Source of the DNA: Fasciolopsis buskii
Lineage: Eukaryota > Platyhelminthes > Trematoda > Plagiorchiida > Fasciolidae
Reading direction: 5' to 3'
Assembly (NCBI GenBank): GCA_008360955.1
Contig: LUCM01000150.1
Span: 60,391-124,390, forward strand
DNA length: 64,000 bases
Below, piece by piece: positions 51,990 to 63,104 of the stretch. The first letter of the stretch is position 1. Each line of letters begins with the position of its first letter. The notes beneath the pieces are model-generated. The model did not search any database. It was not told where the DNA came from and saw only the letters and a program-made list of their open reading frames with translations. The translations under genes were made by a program, and so were the position numbers.

Positions 51990-54540
51990 ACCTTACTCTT
52001 CTTTTTCCAGGAGCAGGAGTTTGCGCTCTTGCTCATCAACCAGACGCCACCTTACAAGCGTCAAATCTTGACTTTCCCAATTGCGAATTTCAACTGTTGT
52101 GGGTGGAACTTCGAATTCTTCCTTTCATCACTAACTCTGTGTTGTTTATCGTTCCTCTAACATTGCTCATTTTGATTTGCTATATTCAAGCATTGACCGT
52201 TTGTTGGTTAAAGACTCTAGAAGCTACTTTACTATCCAAAGAGGTTCCAGTGTTCGAAATTTTCGCAGCTGGTTGGCACACTCCACTGGCAGTTGGATTC
52301 TGGGGTGCGACAACCAACAATTCGCCATGTTCATCAGTTTATCTCAGCTAGTTGAGTTCTCTACACGCATACCCGATCGAACTGGCAACCGTACTCATAC
52401 CCTTAATCTTATCGTCATTATATCTACGCAAATATTTCTATTTTTGTCCCTCTTAGCTCATCGAACCGTTGTGTTATTAAGTCATCCGTAGAGTTCACTG
52501 CCACAACCCTACTCAATACACATTTTGGGGCTGCAACTCAGAAAACTGGGACGCTCTCCGCGACTTCTTAGATTCTTACTCCTGGAATGAATGGTTGTAT
52601 TTCGGGTTTTTCCACATTCGCTTCCAACTTCACCGGCATTGTGCTTCAAGACATGAATCTTTTTAGTCCACACGTTTCGGAACCAGACAAATGCACTTCT
52701 CCCAAGTGGTTTAATCACGCATGCGCTTGCAGAGCTCAACATTTCCCCGCTGGCGCCGCTGATGCCGCTCGCCCATCCTCGCCTCCCACCAAGGAACAGG
52801 GGTTCAACAACCATACAGAGAGCCAAGTAACGCTTAGTTCTGTGCAAAGCAGAACGCCTACTCTGATCAGCTGCCAGTGGCGAACACTTTAGTACCTTGC
52901 GAAAGCCGTCTCTCGCAAATTCTCCCCTTCCAATTTCCCTTCCATCTTTAACTTCTCCAGTGATCTTGCATGGGAACCACAAGATAAATCTGAGATTTTG
53001 CTTCCCGGTTTGCTTTTAAATCTATTTTACCCAACTGTCTCACACTTCTGGTTTCATCCCTCCAACTATCTTTCTTCAACCTCTTAATAATACTAGGAAT
53101 ATCCTCCAATTACTCCGTTCTCTGAACGTTTCCAAACCACCCGGTGCAGGCAATATTCTACCCATAGTCCACAAAAGTATCTACCGGAATTGGCTCCTCA
53201 TTTTTCATCGCAACTTATGCCTTTTCCTCGGGCACTCTACCTTTCCACCTTTTTGGAAACATACCGTGATCTGTCCTATTTGCAAACACGGTCATTTAAC
53301 TGGTCCTAACAGCAATTGTCCGATTTCCCTCATACCTGTAATTTCAAAAACTCTGAAATTGTTGTCTTCGACGAACGGGTTTCGTTTCTGAAGTCCAAAG
53401 GACCACTGAGGGATCGCCAAAATGGCCTCCAATCCTGCCATCCAATGGGAGATTTACTAGCCATCGTCTCACACTCTTGGTCAACTTCACTCGACAACCA
53501 TGTCACTTCCGAGAACTTCGACCAAGTTCAGCATAAAGAATTTCTGTCGAAACTGAACACTTTCGAATTCTCTCCATCTGTCGGTCGTTGTCATCAAGTT
53601 TCCTCAGTAAGCAAACCATCGCTGTCCAAATCGATGGGGTCATTTTGCAGCCATTTTCTGTAAATGCTGACGTCTCACAAGATTCAGTACTTGATCGCCT
53701 CCCTTTCTTTTATTCATTAATGACCTTCCTTCCGGAAACTCCAAACTAGTCCATTCTTATGCCGATGAAGCCACTTTGCATTGTTCTCTTTCTTACCGCA
53801 CCCCTCGCCATGCATATACCAACATTGACCATGATCGTTGTGTCGCCAGTGAATCTCTAAACTCCGATCTTGAGCACTTCTCTTTCTGGGGCTCAGAAAA
53901 CCACATTCCAAGCTTCGAACGCCTATTTTCTTTCAATTTTCTTAAAACGTCATTCTTTCTCTCTACATCTGTCCTTTGATTAGTTCAATATGAGTTTCAC
54001 GGGCTATGTTCCTCCTCTCGGCTTATCCATTAGTTCTTCACTGTCCTGTATTTCCTTCATATATAAGCTTACAAATTGCGCTGCGCACAAATTTCGTCTT
54101 TTGTTCCGCGCCAGTTGTTACTTTACCCAAGCTCATCTGCTTCTATTGTACAAAGCTCAAATCGACCCCGCACTTGAATACTGCAGTCTACCTCGATTTC
54201 CCTTCTTGATGGGGTTAAGAGAAAGACCATCCGGATGATCGACAATCCTTCAATAAAATCTGCTTTGCAGTTTCTGGCTCACCTTTTGGCATTTCCTTCG
54301 CTATCCCTTTACCACCCTAATCATTTTGACTTTTATTCTTCAGAACTTGCTTCAGCAATTCCTCCCATCGCAACCTTGTCTCGCTCTTCTGCTACACCTG
54401 CAACTAACCATCTTTATCAGGCCCTTGTTGTTTGGTGTTGTACTTATTTATTCCAATCTTCTTGCCCAGACTTCTAGACTGTGGAACTCTCTCCTCCCAT
54501 GTGTATTTCCCCGATTTGTAACCTTTCAATTTTAAAAGCA
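51990..54540 (+). mobile_element. Non-LTR retrotransposon with endonuclease and RT remnants (second family)
   Basis: Motifs of one LINE ORF2 appear in order across shifting frames. Endonuclease-like 'PGAGVCALAHQ' (about 52.01 kb), 'SIDRLLVKDSRSYFTI' and 'VRNFRSW' (52.19-52.27 kb). RT entry 'PPGAGNILPI' (53.14 kb), 'NCPISLIPVISKTLK' (53.31 kb), motif C as 'HSYADEATLHCS' (53.76 kb). C-terminal 'IRMIDNPSIKSALQFLAH' (54.23 kb) and 'SELASAIPP' (54.35 kb), ending near 'ttttaaaagcagc' at 54.54 kb. At about 2.5 kb it is close to a full ORF2. Many stops and frameshifts, and YADD changed to YADE, show it is dead. The motif spelling differs from the element at 1-1060, so this is a separate family. Confidence 0.85.
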
Positions 54541-54622
54541 GCTTCAATGAACCGGTTCACCTCAATTGTCCTCATTAGGGTAGAATTTCGGACCATAAGG
54601 TCTACCTCTTCACTGTAATAAA

Positions 54623-54853
54623 ATGGGACAAAAACCACTAGGAACCTTATTGCGAGATGTGTTGTTGAAAAGCGGTACTATAGTAATGCCAAATCCAAAA
54701 ATATCGGCACCCGATGTGAGAGAATTTGATACCGCATGGACATCAATTACCACTAGGTATTGGAATAGTCTTAAATCCGCACCGGAAATCAACAAGATAT
54801 CTGCTACTGGAAGTTGCATTCCAGTTTTACCCACAAGTTATTCTGATACGTAG
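54623..54853 (+). CDS. ORF of unknown function next to the retrotransposon
   Basis: A complete 76-codon frame with its own ATG, about 80 bases after the end of the LINE remnant. It starts 'MGQKPLGTLLRDVLLKSG', continues 'PNPKISAPDVREFDTAW' and ends 'PVLPTSYSDT'. The minus strand is also open over nearly the same interval, so coding direction is uncertain. It could be an exon of an unknown gene, part of another mobile element, or chance. The Gly at position 2 would allow N-myristoylation, but nothing else supports that. Confidence 0.3.
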   Translation: MGQKPLGTLLRDVLLKSGTIVMPNPKISAPDVREFDTAWTSITTRYWNSLKSAPEINKISATGSCIPVLPTSYSDT

Positions 54854-55330
54854 TAATCAGCGGCGGAACTAGCTTGATCCGACGACAGTTATCAAATGGT
54901 CATTTTTCTCGTTCGTACTTCCTCAAGGTTCTTATTGGCCACCTTAGTTGCACAGGCAATAACGAAACTACGTTACACTTTGTCAGTTGGTTTGCATAGA
55001 TTCATAGCTGGCATTCAATTGGGACCCTTATGACATTCAACACTACTTAACGAGCTCTGAAGCATTTTCGGGGTACAGTAATTTCACTGGTTTAACCAGC
55101 AAAGCTGTAGAAGTAAAGTGACAATCGTAAACTTATCAAAATCAGGAAGTCATTCCTCGCACTCATCGCGCAGTTTAGGAAATTAATGTTTTATTTGTTT
55201 GCGAAGTCAGTTAAATATAAAGCGCTTACACATACGCCCACTTACCTTTGTATAGTGTAACATATTACTTGATCCTTTGATTTAAAATGATGAAATATGG
55301 TCAATATTCATCGTAACATAAACTGTACGT
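54854..55330. other. Non-coding stretch, nothing assignable
   Basis: AT-rich, with no open frame of note on either strand. Confidence 0.4.
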
Positions 55331-55339
55331 ATTGCCCGT

Positions 55340-55680
55340 AGTCAGGTTCAAAATAAATTATTTACTGCTACCATCGACGTATAAATTGATCAGTTTCTAT
55401 CTCGAACGTTTTCTGAAAATTGTGGTGTTCCCCAAGGTCCAGAGCTTGGGCCCCTCCCCATTGCTCTATTTTTCTTTGACCTCGTATTCCCAAATTCCAA
55501 ATTTGCTTCTTCTCTCTGAATTCACACTGTGTTGTTCCCATTCGGACCTTAAAGCTCTTTAATAACAACACCAGCATTGATTCTGATATTAGTACAGTCA
55601 GAATTCGAGATAAAACACAGCTCATCCTGGGGTCTTCGAAGTTACATTCAATTATTTGCCTTTAATTTTTTCAGTTTCTT
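55340..55680 (+). mobile_element. Non-LTR RT fragment (motif B region)
   Basis: One plus frame reads 'NCGVPQGPELGPL' and then 'FFDLVFPNSKFASSL', the RT box normally spelled 'GVPQGSVLGPLLF...NDL'. The upstream 'IDQFLSRTFSE' and the downstream 'SDLKALF' also fit RT sequence on either side of it. Catalytic motifs A and C are not recognisable. It is plus-strand like the element 0.8 kb upstream, but it cannot be its continuation because that element already has its RT and C terminus; it is a second insertion. Confidence 0.6.
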
Positions 55681-57440
55681 TGAAACATTATACTTTTTCT
55701 GTTGAACTTATTTTTGCTTCCTTCCAGCTGCTTCACAGATCCTACCTACCCGTGCGGTTAATTTCCAAGCTATTCGTTATCCTGATCTCCCATCACTCTT
55801 CACACTGGTTTTGGTGTCAGGCTTAAATATGGTTTTCTATTCTTCTCTGGACAATCCTTCACTCCAGCTCATCTCATGCAGAAGTTTAAATGAGTCCCGC
55901 CCTTTGGCGTTGTAGTCGCATATGCAGTGAAGATTTTCTTGGAGTCGCTGTCATCTATACCTGCCTTCCTTAGTTAGATCAACGAAATTCCATCCGGTTG
56001 TGTGAATTATAACCTCAAATTTGACTCTACTAGTTCATTTTCATAGTACTGCCTGTCTGTCCCTACTAACCCTTTCCATTTCTGACTTTCTTCTTCGAAG
56101 TTTACCTCAGCACTAGTTCTTCCTGTCTAGTAACGTCGTTTCTCTCTTGAAATCTGCTCTTCAGAGTGCCGATCCTACCTCTAGATCGTTATCATCCGTT
56201 CCCGCTACCTCAGATGAAAAAACAGAATCTTGTGTGATGGATTTCACGTGATTCAGTTTATGGCATTTTTGTCCAATCCGGACCCCTCGTTCTGATTTGT
56301 TGGCCTAGCTTACGATATTACCTTTGGCACAATCACACTTTTGCCTTCGACTCACACCACGACTGTGTATTGATCACAATTTTTCTGCCATGGTCCAGCG
56401 TCGCGCTAGCACCGGTAAGCAATGAAACAGCTGGTAGACTCACACGTAATACCAGTTACAAAACCAACGTCTCACACTTCTTGAAACTGCCCTCCCGTTC
56501 ATCTCGTGCACAGTCAGACATTCATATTGGATTCCCCACCTTACTCCGACATTGTTAAAATAATCATTTTATGACCAGTATGAACAACATTAACTAGATT
56601 TCATCAAACGAGTAAAATAACAGTTGGGATGTGATGTGGAGTAGTTTCACGCAACCGCGAAATGAGGAAAAAATTCTAGACGTCATACGCCTGGTCCTTA
56701 GTTTCCTCCGACCTCTTGAACTATGGATCACTATTCCACTTTCCTTCTTCCTGCTCATTTGGGTTGGTCAATTTCTAAAAGCAAAATCAGTAATATATAT
56801 ACATATATAGACCTCTACGATTTGCCCAAATGCCGTGATTTATCTGGTGTATAATACCACTTGATCGATAGCCAGTTTTACCCCTGGGAAATGTGTTCTA
56901 AAAGACTGCCGGAGAATGGTAAACCATTGCATTTTAAACAGCAGGTAATCTCTAAACCCGTAGTTTAGCAGTGATCTTTAGTTGCTTTAATAAATCTGAC
57001 AAAATTTTACGGGTCAGAGGTGATTGCCATAAAACAGGGTCTTACCCTTTTCGACAAATTAATTTGCAAATTTATCATTCTCGTTAGAAGGGAACGAGTA
57101 AAGTGAGCACCAATTAAATTCGAGTGCAGTCCAAAATTAAGGGAGCAAAATGGACGATTTTGAACTAGTCGGCTGGATTTACGTTACCTATGAACTGATG
57201 CGGGAAATTAGAGAACTTTACTTGACAAGCAAGCCCATACAATGATGATAGGAAACAATGACGTAGAGGGGTAAGAGCCTATTGAATTAACTCGCAGGGA
57301 TAAAAAACGGATTTGAAGAACGAATAAAAATATATCTAAACAAGAAATAAGTAGCACAACTGGTAATCCACACTAAAGCCCATAGGGGGACCAGACGTGA
57401 GGATGAATAAAAGCTTGTTGGCAATTACGGTATTTCGAAA
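55681..57440. other. Mostly degenerate sequence, possibly the tail of the RT fragment
   Basis: The plus strand up to about 56.2 kb is C/T-rich with many short frames, as expected of decayed LINE sequence. Beyond 56.6 kb it is AT-rich with a short (TA)n/(TATACA)n run near 56795-56812. No gene was seen. Confidence 0.35.
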
Positions 57441-57445
57441 ACAAC

Positions 57446-57690
57446 TCAAAACATCCGCTCCTCGTTAACGATAACCAACGGAATTCTTTTGACTTTCGTG
57501 CTTGGTCTGGGGATGCCATGAAGCACTTTTTTTGTGCGCATGTACATCTGTCTTTCAGATAACCCAAAGATTAACCACGCCAATTCATCCGGGACTTGAA
57601 TCCCACCTAGGGCTAGTTGGTGCGCGCTGGTATAAGCCTTGGATAAGCCGGCCATACACCCAGCAACCATACAGTTTTCGGTGATGGGTT
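57446..57690 (-). repeat. tRNA-like SINE candidate (second family) with open frame
   Basis: The minus strand carries 'ggtgggattcaagtcccgg' (about 57585-57603), a near-perfect Pol III B box with a T-arm-like stem. It is preceded by 'atggccggcttatccaagg', which could be a decayed A box region. A 75-codon frame is open across it (it includes 'HQLALGGIQVPDELAWLIFG'), but a frame through a tRNA-like head is probably not a protein. The body does not match the short repeat at 3.0-4.9 kb. Confidence 0.4.
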
Positions 57691-57988
57691 AAAACCAGAA
57701 TGGCGAGAAAATTTACATGGGCAGAACGACCAAATACTTGAACAAGCCACATCACAATTCCAGAAAAAAGTGCCCTGTTTAAGACATTTTTAGTTAATTC
57801 AGATGAAAGGAAATGAAACTTTCCGATGGCATTAATTGCAGTATTGTGTCTTTTCGAATCACTTACGGTTATCTTTTACTCGAGTTCAGCAGGAGAAAAA
57901 GTGAGCTTTAAGGTAAATCTCTCTTCTATTACTTTTTTACTTTTTAAGTGAGGAAATTATGAGAATCCCTTTTTCCTCACTCGAAAAT

Positions 57989-58232
57989 AGTGACGCTCAG
58001 ACAATGCACCGTCTTATTTGAAATGTACGTTAGACGTTGCGCTTCTGAGTTAGGATTCGAAGATGCTGAAAGCATTTCTCATAGCTTGTTTATGTCTGGG
58101 ATGTGCTCTGCAACTTTCAAATGCAGAATGCTGCTGCAAAACTGGATTGTCTCAAACCCGGACATTGCTCTCGGAGGACAGTACCCGGGTGGTGTAGACT
58201 GGTTTAATTACTTGTACGTCACGGAGTGTTAG
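57989..58232 (+). CDS. Candidate exon, unknown protein
   Basis: The plus frame after acceptor 'ctttttcctcactcgaaaatag' (ending about 57989) runs about 80 codons to a stop: 'LRQCTVLFEMYVRRCASELG', 'FEDAESISHSLFMSGMCSA', 'NWIVSNPDIALGGQYPGG'. Composition, the acceptor and mixed hydrophobic/charged periodicity are coding-like. It could be a terminal exon, or it could end at a GT inside 'ggtggtgtagac'. I do not recognise the family. Confidence 0.4.
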
Positions 58233-58490
58233 TACTGAGATTGGATGGAGTGTCATCGCGCATAGAGAAAGCTCTACTGGTTTTCATTAGTATGATGGAT
58301 ATGCTGTATCAGCATGCGTTTTGCTTATCGCCCAAGGGTCGAGTGTACACAACAGCAACGAGGTCGGTTTTTCTACAGACTCAGAAACTTGGTCGCCACC
58401 AGCTGGTATGCAAAAATGCTCTGCATTTGAACGTCTTTGTCTTCCTAGTATTTTCAGCATATGATTGCGAAATTTTGTCAGTGTTTTAGA

Positions 58491-58678
58491 GACTCCACCG
58501 GATGGCTCAGTCCCTAGAACGGGCAGTGGACGTGAATAGGCCGACGCGGTTGAGACATATTGAGTGCATGTCCACAGAACACCTGCTTCGCGGTACGCTG
58601 TTGTTCGAGGCAGATAACGGTTGGAAGATCAGTCGATGTGTTCGGTTGACTACACGGAAGACGGCGTAAAGGTCATAA
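58491..58678 (+). CDS. Candidate exon, unknown protein
   Basis: After acceptor 'ttgtcagtgttttag' the plus frame reads 'RLHRMAQSLERAVDVNRPTR', 'LRHIECMSTEHLLRGTLLFE', 'ADNGWKISRCVRL' and reaches a stop. It lies about 260 bases after the 57989 frame on the same strand, so both may belong to one gene. A GT site near 'agatcagtcgatg' could be the donor. No known domain was recognised. Confidence 0.38.
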
Positions 58679-59230
58679 CCGGTGGACTGACTCATGCAGA
58701 TCCGGTTACATTGTGGGCTAGACATCCTCAAGATTCCTTCAAACGACGATTGCATATATTGAGCAATATGACGAAGGCCCCAATCACTGGAGTTCTCGCG
58801 CTCATTTTTTCTTTCGACTAAACCATTCTTTGGTTTATTATCTTACCAATACCCTAAGCTTGCTTTTGATTATCTTTTCTTCCTGAGGCGACGGTGCATT
58901 GAGGTGGAATTGCGACGAATCAAATCGAGTTGAAAGACAACTATTTGAAAATTTTCGCAGCTATGTTTCACCCATTGCTCTTTTCACAATGAAATAAACT
59001 TCTTTTCCTCACAAAAACTAATTAAAGTTGTTCAATAATGGTAAAATATCAAAGAGAAATATCACTCAGTTTTGTACACCCCAAACAGTTCGTGCATCAA
59101 CGGCCTTCGTCACCCCGATTACAACCACGAGAAGCACACGAACATAACAACTCGAGGGTTACATCTTGCGTTATTCAGAATATAGAATAACCGTAGACAG
59201 TGTAAAATCACCTTGCACATATTGCGCCTG
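58679..59230. other. Intergenic or intronic stretch
   Basis: A plus frame at 58.62-58.82 kb ('GVKVITGGLTHADPVTLW') overlaps the previous candidate in another frame; nothing else was seen. Confidence 0.35.
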
Positions 59231-59307
59231 TGGAGCACAAAAATAGTGGGTTGAAGTGGTAATTTCATTCCGTAAGTCACTCATTAACCTTACAGTGAAC
59301 ATGGAGT

Positions 59308-59530
59308 TCCAGTGTGTCCCAGTTCCTAGGCTATTCACCCTAAATACCATTGTGTGCGCATAAAAAGCCTTGTCCCTACTGGCACTAAGAAAACGGATAA
59401 AAACTCGCTTTGTTTTGCTCTGTTTTGGTGGCACAATCTCATCGATCCGGAGGAGGTAGATAAGCCTGCAGCTGTTAGTGGGGTCTTCAAACACTTCCCT
59501 CGTGCAGTGGAATAAAATTAGTCGTGATGA
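59308..59530 (-). CDS. Candidate exon, unknown protein
   Basis: The minus frame is open for 123 codons around here. The most exon-like part ends at the strong donor TTCACT|GTAAGG and reads 'SCRLIYLLRIDEIVPPKQSK' then 'TKRVFIRFLSASRDKAFYAH'. The acceptor could be after 'actaacagctgcag' or further up. It is on the same strand as the Unc13-like gene but some 20 kb upstream, and I cannot link the two. Confidence 0.33.
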
Positions 59531-59542
59531 ACTGCATTTCAT

Positions 59543-62500
59543 TTAATGATGTTGATTATAAAATCGTGTTATGATATTCGACTGAGTGATGCCTAATTAT
59601 CCACTTTGTTTCCTACCAAAATTATGAAAATAAAGTCCTTGCGAAAACCTTGTGTTCAGTTTTTGAGGGTATTTTAATGCTACGGGTGTGCCGAGCGTCT
59701 ACATTTATTTAGGAGATTTACAGAACGAAGCATGAAAATGCGGTCACTGTAACTCACGAGCTTTCGATGAAATACAAAATGATTCAATGAGATTCTTTGG
59801 CATGGATTGTTAGCTGGGGTCTGCTTGTTCATCTTGTTCATATTAGCTTTAAAATTCTATGCAAACTAAAGGACAATTTTATCTAGGATATTTAAACAAA
59901 ATTCAGACGCTTCTGTCACCTTGAAATTGCAGTTTACCATTTTTGTTGAAATCACTGAGACCACGGAGAGTGACAGCTCGCTTTTACCGATCATTTTTAC
60001 GAGCGCCTTGCTTACTGTCAGTCTATGCACTCAACCATGGCCGCCTAAACCGCAGCAGGACTCCAAGTGGAATACAAGGATTTGTTATTCCCTTGGGAAG
60101 GATTAAATAAAATAAACAACATCTTAACTTCCGAAGGGCATGGATACAAACTTTCAACGTCATCCGCGACATTTTTTTGCTTTAGAGTTTACAGGCGAAA
60201 TGTGTCAATCATGAACAGTATCGGTAAGTAAGTAGGATCTATTTTCGTCGTACCTAAGCTCAAAGGTTAATCGATGCGATCAGCCGATAGCCCTGTTTTT
60301 CCAAGGGCGAGATTCATATTTTATTGGTAAATCGATTGGATGATCAAACTAAGCAATGAAATCGCCATGATTGAGGGACTAATCTCCAAACTCATCATCT
60401 CGCGCTGGAAGTAGCGGCGTCATAATCGAAACAGTTTTGAATGTTCGCTTCTCGGCAGCAGGCAGCACCTTTCGAAGCGAGTTGAAGTATCAAGGCTCTA
60501 TATAGGCCGAGCCGAAACATTTCATTTCAACTGTCATCGTGCTCATCTTGCTCAAAAGTACTCATGAATATCACTGACGCTTACATTGATAGTGATCAAG
60601 AAAAGGTCATGCTGCGGAACTCAGGACATCATTTAGAGCCTAAAGTAGATGCGGTAATGAGTGTGAACGGCAGCCAAAAAAAGTTTTTCGTTCCAGGGAG
60701 TAAAATTTTCTACTAAGGCGACTCATTTCGAATCGGCTACGGCCAGAAAGTCACTCAAAACCGATTGGAGGGGACAATGAGGGACATGCGATGGAAATCA
60801 ATCAATTTGATAGACGAGGCGATACATTCTCCTGTGAGCATCATGTTTGTCCTTCGAAGTATATACCTGAAACTCGGAGATAAGAAAAGTTGATAGGACG
60901 GTGGTGACGCAATGATGCGTCAAATGCCCGTCCGGCGAGACATTTTTTGTGGAGGATGTATTATTGAGATATCGTTATTGGTCAGTTTAAGTGTGGTGTG
61001 CATCTCTGCTAGAACGATTTTCCAAATTAATGACGGCCGGCTTATTGTTCCCTTGCAGTAAGTGAATTGGATGTTCAATCTGACATTGTAAATATTCTTT
61101 TGGTCACTGCAACCGGTGAGCATGATCATGTCATTCAAATATTTCTGGGACATCTGCTAATGAGTGAAAGTTGGAAGAAAATCACACTTTGCCACTACAA
61201 ACAATATGTCCCAGTTTTGTGGTGATCTCAGTCTTGAACAATGTTTTGCGCACTTCCGATGCATTGACTTTAGAAAAACAGCGTGGTCAGAAATGATCAA
61301 ATACGTAGCCTTTCAGCACAAATCGACTTTATTCGGTGTCCCGTTTTAGTTCAGAGTCGATAACTTCAGGTTCTCTGCAAATCAGTCGGGCAATGGTGAG
61401 CCCAGACAGTCATACAGATTTAAAATGTCATTCAGCCAGGCACTTTACAATGACGTGAGCGAGAAAGCAGATTATCTGGTCGTATAACAGCGGGCTAAAA
61501 GAGAATGAGGATAACCACCAACCTGATCGTGCGATAAGCTTTTGTCCGTCCAAAGGGCAAATAGGGTCTTCAGTTGCTCGTCAAGGATGCGACAAGGAAT
61601 AGGACGTTTGCGGTACTTCTTAGCCAAGCAAATCCATCGGCTGGATGAACAAAGTGAAATGGTAAAAAGCAAATTAGGCACGAGGCAAATACTGTTCGAG
61701 AGGACGGATACCATTGCTCAGGATCATACTGCCAACGGTGTGTGGCCGTGTCTTAAATAATATCAATTGTAAATTACGAACTAAGTAAGCCATCATATCC
61801 ATAACTTAAAACTGTATAACAGGGTGAGCCACTGTGCCCCATTATCTTTTTCACTTTTTGGCAAGTTGCTACAGTCAGTGAGAACATTCCATACTGGACC
61901 GGAAGAGTATATACCAAATAGAAGAAAAGAACCCCTCAGTAGCCAACCCACGGAATGTGCAGTCTTTTGTACAAGCGCAGTTTATTCAATCACTCTTATT
62001 CTAGAGGAAGTCCTAACGCGATCGCCAATTCTCACTTCTGTTTTCCATATCATTCCCTAAGTATGAAACTAAGACCCTATCTGAGATTGTTGATGGTGTT
62101 AGTTTGATTGTTTTGCATGAAATCGAAGTATAAATCATCCAGTGTAATTCTGTATCCTCTTTTTCTACAACATTGCCAGTTGTAACTTGCTCCCAGGACA
62201 AAAAGCACCTTGAGCAATCGCACAGCAAATACAGTAAGGTTGACGAATGAAGCTGTGATCCATATCCTGGCACTCATTGGCAACAGTACATGAATCGAAT
62301 AGGGCTTTTGAATTCGATTGCGTTTATCACCAAATGTCGTATTAATTCATGGTGTTTTCCATCTGACGTGAATTCGAATATGACTGACGGCTGTCATCGC
62401 TGAGCATATTTCTACCATTATTGTTAAAATTCCGTTACACTGGCCTGCGCAACGTTAATACTGTTGACATGATACGACATTAAACTTATAGTTAGTCTGT

Positions 62501-62809
62501 TGGCGATCTCGGAAAATTTCTAGCCCATTGAAATTTGATCTTCTGTGCCGCGCCAGAGCAGCGGCAGTGATTCACGCCTTCAAATCAGCACAACGTCGCC
62601 TTGCGGATAACTCGAATCAGTATAATACTATTATTATAAGGAAACAATAGGTTCGCCCACTAACCAGTTCACATTCATGACTGAAGTCCATTCATTTACT
62701 GGCAACACCAGTAGGCGATTTGAGGATTGTGATTTACTATCCCTCTCCATTAAATTCGACGGGTTCGTAATTGGACCAATCGAAAATATTATCGTGGGTG
62801 CTTTTGTCT
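59543..62809. other. Non-coding stretch, nothing assignable
   Basis: Short frames on both strands; none has a family motif or a convincing pair of splice sites. Confidence 0.4.
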
Positions 62810-62819
62810 GTTGTTTTTC

Positions 62820-63020
62820 AGATCGCATCTACGAAGGCACCTGCAACCAATCGCTAAACGTTTGCTTTATCATTTGTTCCGCGAGGCGCCGAAAGCATTC
62901 CTTATCATTCGGCCATATCGGTCCTCGTTGATAATGGGACAAAGCACAAGCACAACAGTTCACCACGCTGCCCCATGCGATCGAGGGGAAAAATTATGGC
63001 ATTTGTTGAAACCATTTAGT
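62820..63020 (+). CDS. Candidate exon, unknown protein
   Basis: Excellent acceptor ('cttttgtctgttgtttttcag') followed by a 90-codon plus frame: 'SHLRRHLQPIAKRLLYHLFR', 'EAPKAFLIIRPYRSSLIMGQ', 'CDRGEKLWHLLKPFS'. Donor choices are TTTA|GTGTGG or GTG|GTACGC near 63018-63027. The basic, helical N-terminal part and the clean acceptor argue for a real exon. I do not recognise the family. Confidence 0.42.
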
Positions 63021-63104
63021 GTGGTACGCATGTTAGGCCATAATGTAAGATTACGGTCAATAATCCAATATGTTGTCATTCCTACATTGAAAAATTTTTA
63101 TTAA

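Noticed and set aside
52509..52982. 157-codon minus-strand frame
   Set aside because: It lies antisense to the LINE ORF2 remnant and has no domain; a shadow of the element.
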